Of a DNA stretch of 64,000 nucleotides, positions 45,380-55,384 are shown piece by piece; position 1 is the first letter of the stretch, and each line of letters starts with the position of its first letter. Location: positions 62,001 through 126,000 of the forward strand of contig NZ_AUJU01000010.1 in NCBI RefSeq assembly GCF_000424385.1. Reading direction: 5' to 3'. Position numbers and translations under genes: made by a program. The notes under the pieces are model-generated. The model had not been told where the DNA came from, searched no databases, and worked only from the letters and a program-made list of their open reading frames with translations. Source of the stretch: Butyrivibrio sp. LC3010 (lineage in GTDB: Bacteria > Bacillota > Clostridia > Lachnospirales > Lachnospiraceae).

Positions 45380-45418
45380 TACCTCAGATATCGGTGAGAA
45401 GATATCTGAGGTATTTTA
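45380..45418 (-). terminator. Terminator of rpsT
   Basis: AATACCTCAGATATC and GATATCTGAGGTATT form a 15-bp stem with the loop GGTGA(GAA) between them, flanked by A and T runs. It serves the minus-strand rpsT gene and could also stop plus-strand transcription. Confidence 0.85.
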
Positions 45419-45435
45419 ATATTATTTATTTTAAA

Positions 45436-45699
45436 TTACTGAATCTTGTTAACAGCCTGAGCAAGACGAGAAACTTTTCTTGAAGCTGTATTCTTCTTGA
45501 ATACGCCCTTTGACTCAGCCTTATCGATTGCTGATGTAGCAGCAAGAAGTGCCTTAGCAGCCTCTTCCTTGTTACCAGCCTCAACAGCTGTTCTAACCTT
45601 CTTGATCTCTGTCTTTACAGCAGACTTGATAGCCTGATTTCTAGCAGCCTTTTTCTGATTTGTAAGAATTCTCTTCTTGGCAGATTTGATATTAGCCAT
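45436..45699 (-). CDS. rpsT: 30S ribosomal protein S20
   Basis: 87 residues from the ATG at 45699 (GGAGGAAG upstream); the longer frame adds only four residues before that site. Start MANIKSAKKRILTNQKKAAR is diagnostic of S20. Binds 16S rRNA during small-subunit assembly. Divergent from lepA, as in many Firmicutes. A promoter TTGACA (45825-45820) with TATAAA (45804-45799) lies on the minus strand. Confidence 0.97.
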   Translation of the reverse strand: MANIKSAKKRILTNQKKAARNQAIKSAVKTEIKKVRTAVEAGNKEEAAKALLAATSAIDKAESKGVFKKNTASRKVSRLAQAVNKIQ

Positions 45700-45846
45700 A
45701 ACTTCCTCCATAAATATTACTAAAAGTTTTAATTGTCATCTAAGTTATATGGCTATGAAACCGGACACGGACAGTCAATGCCACATACACCATGATATTT
45801 TATACATTTGTTGTTGCAATGTCAAGTGATTTAAAAAATTAGGTGG

Positions 45847-45901
45847 CGTGTTATCAGTAATGCCATTGTGAATAACACAGTAATTATGTTATGATAACAC
45901 G
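45847..45901. promoter_or_regulatory. Inverted repeat around the lepA promoter
   Basis: CGTGTTATC (45847-45855) is the exact inverse of GATAACACG (45893-45901), with a third partial copy AATAACAC between them. TTGTGA and a TATGAT-like -10 lie inside the pair. It could be an operator or a leader hairpin; no cognate regulator is evident. Confidence 0.4.
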
Positions 45902-45990
45902 TGACTTCTAGAATGCAAATAGGAAAGTACATGCAGGAAGTCTGCCATATAATGGCTTTTGACAATTATCAGAATGGAATTTGGAGTATT

Positions 45991-47808
45991 ATGTCAGAAT
46001 TTGATCAGAGTAAAGTTAGGAATTTTTGCATAGTAGCGCATATTGACCATGGAAAGTCTACACTGGCTGACCGTATGATAGAGACTACGGGAGTTCTTAC
46101 CAGCAGAGAGATGCAGAATCAGGTGCTGGATAACATGGACATAGAGCGTGAGAGAGGTATTACCATCAAATCTCAGGCTGTGCGAATGATTTATAAGGCA
46201 AAAGACGGAGAAGAGTATGTATTCAATATGATAGATACACCCGGTCACGTTGACTTTGGCTATGAGGTTTCAAGAAGCCTTGCAGCTTGTGACGGTGCAA
46301 TTCTTGTCGTTGATGCTACTCAGGGAGTTGAGGCTCAGACTCTTGCCAATGTGTATCTTGCCCTGGACCATGACCTGGATGTTTTTCCGGTAATCAATAA
46401 AATTGATCTTCCAAGTGCAAGACCGGATGAAGTCAAGGAAGAAATAGAGGATGTTATAGGCATTGAGGCTCATGACGCTCCGCTTGTTTCAGCAAAACTC
46501 GGAACTGGAATTGAGGATGTGCTTGAATCTGTAGTTCACAGAATCCCGGCTCCAACCGGAGATTCTTCTAAGCCGCTTAAGGCGCTTATTTTTGATTCAG
46601 TATATGATTCTTATCGCGGAGTTATCGTATTTGTAAGAGTAAGAGATGGTGTTCTCAAAAAGGGAATGACCGCGAAATGTATGGCGTCAGGAGCATCCTG
46701 GGAGGTTGTTGAGGTCGGATATTTTGGCCCCGGACAATTTATACCCTGCGATGAGCTTGTGGCGGGAAGCGTGGGATATTTTACAGCCTCAATTAAAAAT
46801 ATCCAGGATGCCAGAGTTGGTGATACTGTTACCAGCGCTGATGATCCCTGTGAAGAGGCTCTTCCCGGATATAAGAAGGTAATGCCTATGGTTTACTGCG
46901 GACTTTATCCTGCGGATACAGCCAAATATCCGGAGCTTCGCGATGCCCTTGAAAAGCTTCAGCTTAATGATGCTTCACTTTTCTATGAACCGGAGACATC
47001 TCAGGCTCTGGGATTCGGATTCCGTGCGGGATTCCTGGGACTTTTACATCTTGAGGTAATCCAGGAGAGACTGGAAAGAGAGTACAATCTTGACCTTGTA
47101 ACAACAGCTCCCGGCGTAGTATACAAGGTTCACAAGACTGACGGCACTGTATTTGATCTTACCAATCCTGCTAATCTTCCTGATCCTGCAGAAATTGATT
47201 ACATGGAGGAGCCTATAGTAAATGGCGAGATCATGGTGACTACAGAATATGTTGGATCAATAATGCAGCTTTGCCAGGAGAGACGCGGCAAGTATATAAG
47301 TACTGAGTATATAGAGGCTACAAGAGCGGTACTTAAGTATGAGCTTCCGCTTAACGAAATCATCTATGATTTCTTTGACGCTTTGAAATCCAGATCAAGA
47401 GGTTATGCATCCTTTGATTATGAGATAAAAGGCTATGAGCAGTCAGAGCTTGTTAAGCTGGACATTTTGATCAATCACGAGCAGGTTGATGCACTTTCAT
47501 TTATTGTACATAAGGATGGTGCATATGACCGAGGCCGTAAGATGTGTGAGAAGCTTAAGGGAGAGATTCCTAGACACCTCTTCGAGATACCTATCCAGGC
47601 AGCAATCGGAGGAAAAATCATAGCCCGTGAAACTGTAAGAGCTATGCGCAAGGATGTGCTTGCCAAGTGTTATGGCGGTGATATCAGCCGTAAGAGAAAG
47701 CTGCTTGAAAAGCAGAAGGAAGGTAAAAAGAAGATGCGTCAGATTGGTAGCGTGGAGATTCCACAGCAGGCCTTCCTTAGTGTACTTAAGCTTGACGAGG
47801 GTAACTGA
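45991..47808 (+). CDS. lepA: Elongation factor 4 (LepA)
   Basis: 605 residues from the ATG at 45991, where TTGGAG precedes the canonical start [20 protein letters not shown]; longer in-frame starts have no site. Ribosome-associated GTPase that back-translocates or assists ribosome biogenesis. G1 HIDHGKST, G3 DTPGH, G4 NKIDLP, and the C-terminal LepA domain with [19 protein letters not shown]. hemW follows 17 bases later. Confidence 0.97.
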   Translation: MSEFDQSKVRNFCIVAHIDHGKSTLADRMIETTGVLTSREMQNQVLDNMDIERERGITIKSQAVRMIYKAKDGEEYVFNMIDTPGHVDFGYEVSRSLAACDGAILVVDATQGVEAQTLANVYLALDHDLDVFPVINKIDLPSARPDEVKEEIEDVIGIEAHDAPLVSAKLGTGIEDVLESVVHRIPAPTGDSSKPLKALIFDSVYDSYRGVIVFVRVRDGVLKKGMTAKCMASGASWEVVEVGYFGPGQFIPCDELVAGSVGYFTASIKNIQDARVGDTVTSADDPCEEALPGYKKVMPMVYCGLYPADTAKYPELRDALEKLQLNDASLFYEPETSQALGFGFRAGFLGLLHLEVIQERLEREYNLDLVTTAPGVVYKVHKTDGTVFDLTNPANLPDPAEIDYMEEPIVNGEIMVTTEYVGSIMQLCQERRGKYISTEYIEATRAVLKYELPLNEIIYDFFDALKSRSRGYASFDYEIKGYEQSELVKLDILINHEQVDALSFIVHKDGAYDRGRKMCEKLKGEIPRHLFEIPIQAAIGGKIIARETVRAMRKDVLAKCYGGDISRKRKLLEKQKEGKKKMRQIGSVEIPQQAFLSVLKLDEGN

Positions 47809-47825
47809 TTAGTTATTTGTGATAT

Positions 47826-49256
47826 ATGAAAACTCTGGGTATTTATATACATATACCATTTTGTAAACAAAAGTGCCTTTACTGCGACTTTCTTTCCTTT
47901 CCGGAGGGAAGGGCGCAGCAGGCGCTTTATTTTGCTGCTCTTAGCAAAGAGATTGGGATGGGAACAGAGGAATGCAGTGACTATGAAGTGGTATCCATAT
48001 TTTTTGGAGGCGGAACCCCCACTTCTGTAAGTGCTGATTTTATAGTAAAGACAATGGAACTATTAAAAAACAGATACAAGATCAGAAGTGATGCTGAAGT
48101 TACCATTGAATGCAATCCCGGAACAGCAGATTTTGAGTCTCTGAAATTATACAGAGAATCCGGGATTAACAGAATCAGCATTGGACTTCAATCCGCGAAG
48201 GATGATGAACTTAGGCGGCTTGGCAGAATACATGATCTTAAGCAATTTGAAGATTGCTATAAAAATGCCAGGGCAGCAGGTTTTGATAATGTAAATGTTG
48301 ATCTCATGAGTGCAATTCCCGGGCAGAGCCTTACAGATTGGGAGAACAACCTGAATTATGTATGCTCTCTTTCTCCTAAGCCGGAGCATATTTCGGCATA
48401 CAGTCTTATCATAGAGGAGGGTACACCTTTTTATGATATGTACGGCGATGATATGGATGGCGATTCCGACAGGAAGTTACAGGAAAGCATAAGTGATAAT
48501 ATGGATGGCGATTCCGACAGGAAGTTACAGGAAAGCATAAGTGATAATATGGATGGCGATTCCGGCAGGGAACCACAGGAATGCATAAGTGATGATATGA
48601 ATGGCGATTCCTGTAGGAAGCCACAGAGAGATATAAGTGATGATAGATGTGGCACCATGAAAAAAATCTTGCCGCTTCCTGATGAAGATACAGAAAGAGA
48701 AATGTACCACAGGACCAGGGAAATACTTAAGCAGAATGGTTATCACCGCTACGAGATATCCAATTATTCACTTGATAACAGAGAGTGCCTTCACAACAAG
48801 AGATACTGGCAGGGCGGAGATTATATAGGCTTTGGGCTTGGCGCAGCATCTCTTATGGATAATAAAAGATTTCACAACACCGGTGACTTTCAAAAATATC
48901 TTTCTGCCTTTGAACCGGTAAAGGCAGTGGGGGATGAACTTAATAAAAATAACTTAAATGACGAAGAAAAATGTAACGGAAAAACGATTATTTCAGTAAT
49001 CAGAGAAGACGAAGAAAATCTTGATAAGACGGCCAAAATGGAGGAATTTATGTTTTTGGGACTTCGTATGGTAAATGGAGTTTCAAAGGCGGAATTCAAA
49101 AGCAGGTTTGGTGAAAACATAGAAAATATCTATGGAGATGTAATAGACGGTCTTGTGTCGGATGGTCTTATGGAGACTGAAAATGAAAATATTTACCTGA
49201 CTGAAAGGGGCCTTGACCTCAGTAATTACTGCATGGCTAAGTTTATTTTTGAGTAG
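47826..49256 (+). CDS. hemW: HemW, radical-SAM heme chaperone (HemN-like), with repeat-bearing insert
   Basis: 476 residues; relatives are about 370-390. Radical-SAM cluster motif CKQKCLYCDF (residues 13-22; C-X3-C-X2-C), FFGGGTPT near 59 and GLQSAKDDELRRLGR near 120. An insert between YDMYGDD (about 208) and LPLPDEDTE (about 283) holds four 16-residue repeats. A further extra segment (about 370-395) precedes the C-terminal HemN domain. Function is inferred from the family: heme binding and delivery, not coproporphyrinogen oxidation. Confidence 0.9.
   Translation: MKTLGIYIHIPFCKQKCLYCDFLSFPEGRAQQALYFAALSKEIGMGTEECSDYEVVSIFFGGGTPTSVSADFIVKTMELLKNRYKIRSDAEVTIECNPGTADFESLKLYRESGINRISIGLQSAKDDELRRLGRIHDLKQFEDCYKNARAAGFDNVNVDLMSAIPGQSLTDWENNLNYVCSLSPKPEHISAYSLIIEEGTPFYDMYGDDMDGDSDRKLQESISDNMDGDSDRKLQESISDNMDGDSGREPQECISDDMNGDSCRKPQRDISDDRCGTMKKILPLPDEDTEREMYHRTREILKQNGYHRYEISNYSLDNRECLHNKRYWQGGDYIGFGLGAASLMDNKRFHNTGDFQKYLSAFEPVKAVGDELNKNNLNDEEKCNGKTIISVIREDEENLDKTAKMEEFMFLGLRMVNGVSKAEFKSRFGENIENIYGDVIDGLVSDGLMETENENIYLTERGLDLSNYCMAKFIFE
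48451..48642 (+). repeat. Four 48-bp tandem repeats inside hemW
   Basis: Units start at 48451, 48499, 48547 and 48595. The first two are identical in DNA, the third and fourth increasingly diverged. The encoded unit is MDGDSDRKLQESISDN. Confidence 0.95.
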
Positions 49257-49263
49257 AGTACTT

Positions 49264-49286
49264 AGTGTGGCTAAACAGCTACACTA
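49264..49286. repeat. Hairpin after hemW
   Basis: TAGTGTGGCT and AGCTACACTA pair with one G-T wobble around a three-base loop. It may be a weak terminator before the MATE gene; the T run is poor. Confidence 0.45.
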
Positions 49287-49347
49287 GAGATATTTTAACG
49301 TTTACTATAGCTGCGGTTAGGTAAATCAAGATATTTGAGGATTTATT

Positions 49348-50709
49348 ATGGAAAGTAAAACAGTAAGATCAACTAACAATAATTATGATATGTTGAACGG
49401 AAGTCTTTTGGATAAAATTGTCATATTTGCACTTCCGCTTGCAATTTCAAGTATATTACAGCAGCTTTTTAATGCAGCTGATCTGGCAGTAGTGGGAAGA
49501 TTTGCTTCTGCCGAGGCTATGGCAGCGGTAGGAAGCAATTCTTCAGTTATTTCCCTTATAGTCAGTTTCTTTGTGGGATTGTCTGTGGGTGCAAATGCTG
49601 TAATAGCAATGGAGATAGGAAGCGGGCATAAGGATCAGATAAGTGATACGGTCCATACGGTAATAACTATTTCACTGGTTGCGGGATGTGCGCTGATATT
49701 CATAGGCTTCTTTTTAACAAGGCCAATATTGATATTGATGGCGGCACCGCAAAACGTTATGTCTCTGGCAATACTGTATCTTAGAATCTATTTCTTTGCT
49801 ATGCCTGCCATAATGATCTACAACTACGGTTCTGCGATTTTAAGAAGTAAAGGGGATTCAAGAAGACCCCTGTTTGCCATGGTAATCGCAGGAATAATAA
49901 ATATCATACTTAATCTGATATTTGTTGTTGGATTCCACATGCATGTGGTGGGTGTTGCCCTTGCAACTGTTCTCTCCAACATGTTCAGCGCAGGACTTAT
50001 TTTGTATTACCTGATGAATGAAGAGGAGCCATTTAAACTCGACTTCAGAAAGCTCAGCATAAAGAGAAGATATCTTATCAGAATGATGCAGATAGGTCTT
50101 CCTGCCGGATTGCAGGGTGCAGTTTTTTCACTGTCAAACGTTGTTATTCAGTCTGCCGTAAACAGCTTTGGTGCAGATGCAATTGCCGGTGGAACAGCAG
50201 CTGCCAATTTTGATTTTGTATCCTACTGTGCCATGAATGCGTTTGCTCAGTCAGCTGTTACTTTTACCAGTCAGAACTATGGAGCAAGGAAGTTTGACCG
50301 TTGTAAAAAGGTATTCAGGATCTGCATGCTCTGCGGAATAGGAATTTCTGCGGCAATAGTACTTGTTCTGGTACTGTTCAGATATCAGGTTATAACATTG
50401 TTCACAACAGATGCGGATGTTATCAGCTTCGCAATGAAGAGAATCATGAATGCGTTTGTTCTGCATTTCCTTATTGGATCCTATGAGATAAGCGGAGGAG
50501 CTTTGAGAGGAATGAACCATTCACTTGCCCCTGCGTTGATATCGGTATTTGGAACCTGCGTATTCAGACTGATCTATGTATTTACGTATATCCCGACACA
50601 TCACACGTTTGAACAGTTATTCCGTGTGTACCCGATTTCCTGGATCATAACAGGAACTATAACCTTAACTGTGTACTTCATAGTCAGGGCAAAAGAGTTT
50701 AGTAATTAA
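49348..50709 (+). CDS. MATE-family efflux transporter
   Basis: 453 residues with twelve predicted helices in two similar halves. Start region LDKIVIFALPLAISSILQQL (about 20-39) and NAADLAVVGRFAS near 41 are typical of the DinF/NorM-like branch common in Clostridia. Exports cationic drugs or metabolites in exchange for Na+ or H+; substrate unknown. No regulator beside it. TGAGGATT precedes the start. Confidence 0.92.
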   Translation: MESKTVRSTNNNYDMLNGSLLDKIVIFALPLAISSILQQLFNAADLAVVGRFASAEAMAAVGSNSSVISLIVSFFVGLSVGANAVIAMEIGSGHKDQISDTVHTVITISLVAGCALIFIGFFLTRPILILMAAPQNVMSLAILYLRIYFFAMPAIMIYNYGSAILRSKGDSRRPLFAMVIAGIINIILNLIFVVGFHMHVVGVALATVLSNMFSAGLILYYLMNEEEPFKLDFRKLSIKRRYLIRMMQIGLPAGLQGAVFSLSNVVIQSAVNSFGADAIAGGTAAANFDFVSYCAMNAFAQSAVTFTSQNYGARKFDRCKKVFRICMLCGIGISAAIVLVLVLFRYQVITLFTTDADVISFAMKRIMNAFVLHFLIGSYEISGGALRGMNHSLAPALISVFGTCVFRLIYVFTYIPTHHTFEQLFRVYPISWIITGTITLTVYFIVRAKEFSN

Positions 50710-50807
50710 CTTAAATTTTATCTTTATTTCATTATCAGTTCGTTGACTTCTTTTTTGCATACCGACATGATAAGAGTAGAAGACTATGCAAGACAGGAGT
50801 GATTAAA

Positions 50808-51869
50808 ATGTCCAGAATTGATGATATTCTAAAGACTGCAAAAGAAGCCGGAGCTTCAGATGTTCACATCACTGTTGGTATTCCGCCAAAGATGCGTGTT
50901 AACGGAAAATTGATAGCACTTGAGGGATATCAGCGTATGCTTCCGGCGGATACGCAGGAAATAGCAGATGCAATCATGAGCCTGAAGCAGAAGGAACTTC
51001 TTGAAGCTAACGGACAGCATGATATGTCATTTTCAGTGATGGGACTTGGCCGTTTCAGGTTAAATGTTTTTAAACAAAGAGGCTCTGTCGCTATGGCGAT
51101 AAGACTGGTGGAGACGACGATTCCTGATCCGGAAACGCTTGGCATTCCCAAATCCGTTGTGAATCTTTATCAGAGGCAGAGGGGGCTGGTTCTGGTTACC
51201 GGACCCACAGGTTCCGGAAAATCAACTACTCTGGCATCTGTTATTGATATGATAAACAATAACAGAGAAGCCCACATAATTACCCTTGAAGATCCTATAG
51301 AGTTTTTATATCAGCATAATAAATCGATAGTTAACCAGAGAGAGGTTGGTCTTGACAGCGATAATTATGCCAATGCCCTAAGAGCAGCACTTCGCGAGGA
51401 TCCGGATGTTATTCTTGTGGGTGAAATGCGAGATCTGGAGACCATAAGCACTGCCATAACTGCAGCTGAGACGGGACACCTTGTATTATCGACGCTGCAT
51501 ACAATTGGCGCAGCCAGTACGGTGGACAGAATTATTGATGTTTTTCCTCCGCACCAGCAGCAACAGATCAGAATTCAGCTTGCAAATGTATTGGAGGCTG
51601 TTATATCCCAGCAGCTGATACCAACCGCTGATGGTGAAAGAAGAGCAGCTGCATTTGAGGTTTTACATGTTAATTCTGCGGTAAGAAACATGATACGTGA
51701 AGGAAAGACCCATCAGCTTATAACTATCATGCAGACCAACAGAAAGCTTGGAATGATCACGATGGATGAAGCGATAATTGAGCTGTGCAGGAGCGGAAAG
51801 ATATCAAGGGAAAAGGCAATCCAGTACGCACAGGATCCTGATATCATGCAGAACAAAATATTGAGATAA
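50808..51869 (+). CDS. pilT: Type IV pilus retraction ATPase PilT
   Basis: 353 residues from the ATG at 50808, with AGGAG eight bases before; a GTG at 50799 overlaps that site. Walker A GPTGSGKST (about 132-140), Asp box, Walker B ILVGEMRDLETI (about 200-211), HTIGAAST near 226 and the C-terminal AIRNMIREGK-like element (here AVRNMIREGKTHQL). Hexameric cytosolic motor that depolymerises pili. Standing alone near comM and dprA, it fits DNA uptake or twitching. Confidence 0.95.
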   Translation: MSRIDDILKTAKEAGASDVHITVGIPPKMRVNGKLIALEGYQRMLPADTQEIADAIMSLKQKELLEANGQHDMSFSVMGLGRFRLNVFKQRGSVAMAIRLVETTIPDPETLGIPKSVVNLYQRQRGLVLVTGPTGSGKSTTLASVIDMINNNREAHIITLEDPIEFLYQHNKSIVNQREVGLDSDNYANALRAALREDPDVILVGEMRDLETISTAITAAETGHLVLSTLHTIGAASTVDRIIDVFPPHQQQQIRIQLANVLEAVISQQLIPTADGERRAAAFEVLHVNSAVRNMIREGKTHQLITIMQTNRKLGMITMDEAIIELCRSGKISREKAIQYAQDPDIMQNKILR

Positions 51870-51879
51870 GACATTTAAC

Positions 51880-51925
51880 TCCCGGCTTTGCAGGATTTAT
51901 ATTTCCTGTAGCCGGGGTTTTATTT
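51880..51925 (+). terminator. Rho-independent terminator after pilT
   Basis: CCCGGCT...GCAGGA pairs with TCCTG...AGCCGGG and is followed by GTTTTATTTT. Confidence 0.9.
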
Positions 51926-51957
51926 TGTGGGGAATTTAGATGGATTTTCTACAAAAT
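51922..51957. repeat. Hairpin of the TAGGAAATCC...GGATTTTCTA type
   Basis: ATTTTGT and ACAAAAT bound GGGGAATTTAGATGGATTTTCT. It overlaps the end of the pilT terminator and is a loose relative of 30702-30737. Confidence 0.45.
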
Positions 51958-52176
51958 AAAAAGCGCTCTGCTATGGATGCGCACTCGCGCAAGATGGATA
52001 AAGCTGCTAAAGCAACTAAAAAAGATTTTCTTGCAAAATAATTCTGATACGATATAATAAATTTTGCGTTTTGACGCATGTTTAATTTCCTACGGAGATT
52101 CTCCGTATTTTCCTTAATTTGTATTTTTAGAAGCAGTCCTTTTATGCGCGTATGCGTTACGAAAGGAGTATTTGTT

Positions 52177-53859
52177 ATGTTTAGTACTGTGGTTTCAGGT
52201 GCGGTAAAAGGCATAATGCCGTATCTGATGCAGGTGGAGGTGGACACCTCTGATGGGCTTCCCATGTTCAACATGGTTGGCTTTATCAGCGGTGAAGTCA
52301 GGGAGGCATCGGAGAGGGTTAGAGTTGCCTTAAAGAATGCCGGATTTGCGTTGCCTCCAATGAGAATAACTGTCAATCTTTCCCCTGCAGATATCAGAAA
52401 AGCGGGGATTGCTGTGGATTTGCCGGTAGCGGTAGGAATACTCACAGCCATTGGAGAAATAGATTCCGACAGCCTTAAGGACACCCTGGTTATAGGTGAA
52501 TTGGGACTTGACGGAGAAGTAAAGGCGGTAAGCGGAATTCTTCCGATGGTTGCCCATGCTTACAGTAAAGGATTTAAGACCTGTATTCTTCCAATCGATA
52601 ATGCCAGAGAAGGCGCAGTTGTCCAGGGAATGAAAATCATTGGAGTAAGTTCACTTTCAGAGGTTGTGGCTTATCTTAAGACAGAAAGGGACGAAAGAGA
52701 TAATCTGATCGCTCCAACCGTTGTGGATGTCAATGCACTTTTTGACAATGAAGAGAGCACTGAGAATTACCTGAGGGGTATGGATTTTTCAGAGATAAAC
52801 GGACAATCTGCCGTTAAGAGAGCTGTGGAAATCGCTGCTGCGGGCTACCATCATATCCTGATAATCGGCCCTCCGGGTTCCGGAAAGAGCATGGTGGCAA
52901 AAAGAATTCCTTCCATAATGCCCCCTCTTTCGAGAGATGAAGCACTGGAAGTGTCATCGATATATAGTGTGGCGGGGATGCTTAAAAAGGGAGAGACGCT
53001 GATAACAAGAAGACCTTTTATGAGTCCTCATCATTCGATAACTGAGGCTGCTCTTGCAGGCGGTGGCAGCATACCGCGCCCCGGGATTATATCTCTGTCG
53101 CACAGGGGCGTCATGTTCCTGGATGAGATGGCTGAGTTTAAGAGAAATACGTTAAATCTTTTAAGACAACCTCTGGAGGACCGGGAGGTTCATATAGCAA
53201 GAAGCGGTGGGAACTTTTCATATCCTGCGGATCTGTTGCTGGTGGGAGCTATGAATCCATGCCCCTGTGGATATTATCCTGATCTTAACAAGTGTAAGTG
53301 CTCGGAATCTGAAATCAGCAAATATCTTGGCAGAATATCGGGACCAATACTGGATAGAATCGACATATGCATAGAGGCGGCAAAGATAGATGTGACAGAG
53401 CTGAATCATGGCACTCAGTGCAATGAGACAAGCGCAGAGATCAGAAAAAGAGTTATGAGAGCTGTAAGTGTACAGCAAAAGCGTTTTAAAAATGATGGCA
53501 TAAGGTTTAATTCGGAGATGACTCCGTCACAGATCCAGAAGTATTGCAAACTCGGGAATCAGGAGCAGAGGCTGATGGAGAGGATTTTTATGACAATGGA
53601 TCTGTCTGCCAGAGCATATCATAAGGTCCTTAGAATTGCCAGAACTATAGCTGATCTTGATGGGAGTGAAAAAATTGAAACAGCTCACATTTCGGAAGCA
53701 GCATGCTATAGAATGATGGATTCCAAATATTTTTCAAAATCCGCGTCAAGCGCAGAGCCGGGTTTTTCTGACAAAGTAAGGGACAGGGGTGGAAGCTTTG
53801 CTGAGAGAATAAAGAGCAGATCGGAAATGCATACTCCCGGGGAAAGAGGTGTTTCATGA
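52177..53859 (+). CDS. comM: ComM/YifB Mg-chelatase-like AAA+ ATPase
   Basis: 560 residues from the ATG at 52177 (AAAGGAG upstream); longer frames to 52078 lack a site. N-terminal Lon-like domain with FNMVGF and GELGLDGEV (about 108-116), then AAA+ with Walker A GPPGSGKSM (about 230), Walker B MFLDEMAEF near 313 and a C-terminal chelatase-type domain. In naturally competent bacteria ComM is a branch-migration helicase for incoming DNA. It overlaps dprA by four bases. Confidence 0.93.
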   Translation: MFSTVVSGAVKGIMPYLMQVEVDTSDGLPMFNMVGFISGEVREASERVRVALKNAGFALPPMRITVNLSPADIRKAGIAVDLPVAVGILTAIGEIDSDSLKDTLVIGELGLDGEVKAVSGILPMVAHAYSKGFKTCILPIDNAREGAVVQGMKIIGVSSLSEVVAYLKTERDERDNLIAPTVVDVNALFDNEESTENYLRGMDFSEINGQSAVKRAVEIAAAGYHHILIIGPPGSGKSMVAKRIPSIMPPLSRDEALEVSSIYSVAGMLKKGETLITRRPFMSPHHSITEAALAGGGSIPRPGIISLSHRGVMFLDEMAEFKRNTLNLLRQPLEDREVHIARSGGNFSYPADLLLVGAMNPCPCGYYPDLNKCKCSESEISKYLGRISGPILDRIDICIEAAKIDVTELNHGTQCNETSAEIRKRVMRAVSVQQKRFKNDGIRFNSEMTPSQIQKYCKLGNQEQRLMERIFMTMDLSARAYHKVLRIARTIADLDGSEKIETAHISEAACYRMMDSKYFSKSASSAEPGFSDKVRDRGGSFAERIKSRSEMHTPGERGVS

Positions 53860-55025
53860 CTACTGAAAATGTATATGCCTACATGCTGCACAATATTCCG
53901 GGATGGGGAAATAAGACTTTACTAAAGCTCCTTGATGAATTTGGAAGCTGCAGTAAGATTGCAAAGGCTACAGAAAAGGAACTTAGAGATTTTATAACTT
54001 CAAAGCAGTATAAAGCTTTTGAAAGAATGCAGAAAACCTGGGATTTAGAAGGGGAGTATGAATATCTTTACAGAAGGGGAATAGATTTCTATTACTATTC
54101 TGATGTCAAATATCCACGCAGACTAAAGGACATTCCGGACCCGCCATTTGCCCTTTACTGTCTGGGAAACCTTCCTGATGAAAATAAGCCCTCTGTTTCC
54201 ATAATCGGTGCCAGAAACAGCTCGGAATATGGTAAGTATGCGGCTAAATTATTTGGTGACAAGCTTGCGTTGTCAGGTATCCAGATAATAAGCGGAATGG
54301 CCAGGGGAATAGATGGTATATCCCAGCAGGCAGCCATTTATGCAGGTGGCGAATCATACGGGATTCTCGGAAGTGGTGTGGACGTTTGTTATCCTGAGGA
54401 AAACAGAGCTTTATATAATTCGCTTATAAAAAGCGGAGGGATTATATCAGAATATTTACCGGGGACTCAGCCGAAGCCACAATATTTTCCACCACGAAAC
54501 AGGATAATAAGTGGATTATCTGATGCTGTACTTGTTATTGAGGCACGAGAAAAAAGTGGGACTCTTATTACCGTAGATATGGCACTTGAACAGGGTAGGG
54601 AAGTTTTTGCAGTTCCCGGAAGAATATGTGATTCGCTGAGCTATGGATGCAATTCTTTGATAAGACAAGGTGCAGGAATGGCAGCAGGACCTGAGGAAAT
54701 ACTGGAGTACCTTAGAAGAAAAATTCATAGCGACAGACCGGGAGTAGATGAAAAATGTGGAAAAGAGGAAGAAAAAGCCGGAGAAATGTGCGAAAACATT
54801 GTATTTGAAAATAATGAAAAAGCGGAACTGCTTAATTGTAATGAGACACAAAAGTGTATATATAAGGAACTGGATTTTTATCCTCAGACAACAGCGGCAA
54901 TATTTGAGAAGATGGTGGAAAGAGGCATGGAAATGACAGTTTCTGAGGTGATGAATGCTTTGGTAGAGCTATGTCTTATTGGAATTGTTGCACAGAATGG
55001 GACAGGTTTCTATAAGCGGGGGTGA
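53856..55025 (+). CDS. dprA: DNA-processing protein DprA (Smf)
   Basis: 389 residues. Rossmann-like core with GARNSSEYG (about 115-123), SGMARGIDGISQQAAI (about 147-162), GSGVDVCYPEENR (about 173-185) and the late EAREKSGTLIT block. It loads RecA onto incoming single-stranded DNA. An N-terminal SAM-like helical region and a C-terminal winged-helix-like domain (about 330-389) are present. Translationally coupled to comM through ATGA. Confidence 0.95.
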   Translation: MTTENVYAYMLHNIPGWGNKTLLKLLDEFGSCSKIAKATEKELRDFITSKQYKAFERMQKTWDLEGEYEYLYRRGIDFYYYSDVKYPRRLKDIPDPPFALYCLGNLPDENKPSVSIIGARNSSEYGKYAAKLFGDKLALSGIQIISGMARGIDGISQQAAIYAGGESYGILGSGVDVCYPEENRALYNSLIKSGGIISEYLPGTQPKPQYFPPRNRIISGLSDAVLVIEAREKSGTLITVDMALEQGREVFAVPGRICDSLSYGCNSLIRQGAGMAAGPEEILEYLRRKIHSDRPGVDEKCGKEEEKAGEMCENIVFENNEKAELLNCNETQKCIYKELDFYPQTTAAIFEKMVERGMEMTVSEVMNALVELCLIGIVAQNGTGFYKRG

Positions 55026-55130
55026 GTTGTATTGCTTTTACAAAGAAATGGTGAAAGCTGAAAGGAAAGCAGCGAATACGCATAAACTTGGTTAAAAAGC
55101 ACTAAAAGCTTGACTGACTGAAAAAATAAA

Positions 55131-55250
55131 ACGGAAACGTTACCAAAGGCTTAAATAAGCTGTTGCAACCGTTTGCGCAAGGCTTTTACCAAGCAATACA
55201 TTACCGGAAACGAATTTAGTAAATTTCACCAAGGAAAACGTTTTACGTTT
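55131..55250. promoter_or_regulatory. Cluster of LacI-family operators before the ABC importer operon
   Basis: Palindromic sites with a central CG: GGAAACGTTACC (55133-55144), TTGCAACCGTTTGCGCAA (55163-55180), CCGGAAACGAATT (55204 on) and AAAACGTTTT (55235-55244). A further TTGCGCAA lies at 55313-55320 after the promoter. These fit LacI/CcpA-type binding; the LacI-family gene at 59392 is the obvious candidate. Confidence 0.65.
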
Positions 55251-55265
55251 GTTAAAAAATTACCA

Positions 55266-55294
55266 TTGACGATAAAAAGGTACAGAATTACAAT
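55266..55294 (+). promoter_or_regulatory. Promoter of the oligosaccharide importer operon
   Basis: TTGACG (55266-55271), 17 bases, TACAAT (55289-55294). It lies 22 bases downstream of the AAAACGTTTT operator and just before the TTGCGCAA site. Confidence 0.65.
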
Positions 55295-55384
55295 TACTTT
55301 CAGAACAACCGATTGCGCAATTTGGTATCTTGCGCGCGGACAACAAACCTTTTCTTATGAAGGTATATACATGGAGGAATGAAA

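Larger units (their letters stand above)
55026..55384 (+). other. Regulatory gap before the importer operon
   Basis: No coding sequence is supported here. It holds four or five LacI-type operators, one promoter at 55266-55294 and a leader of about 85 bases ending in GGAGG before the binding-protein start. Confidence 0.7.
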
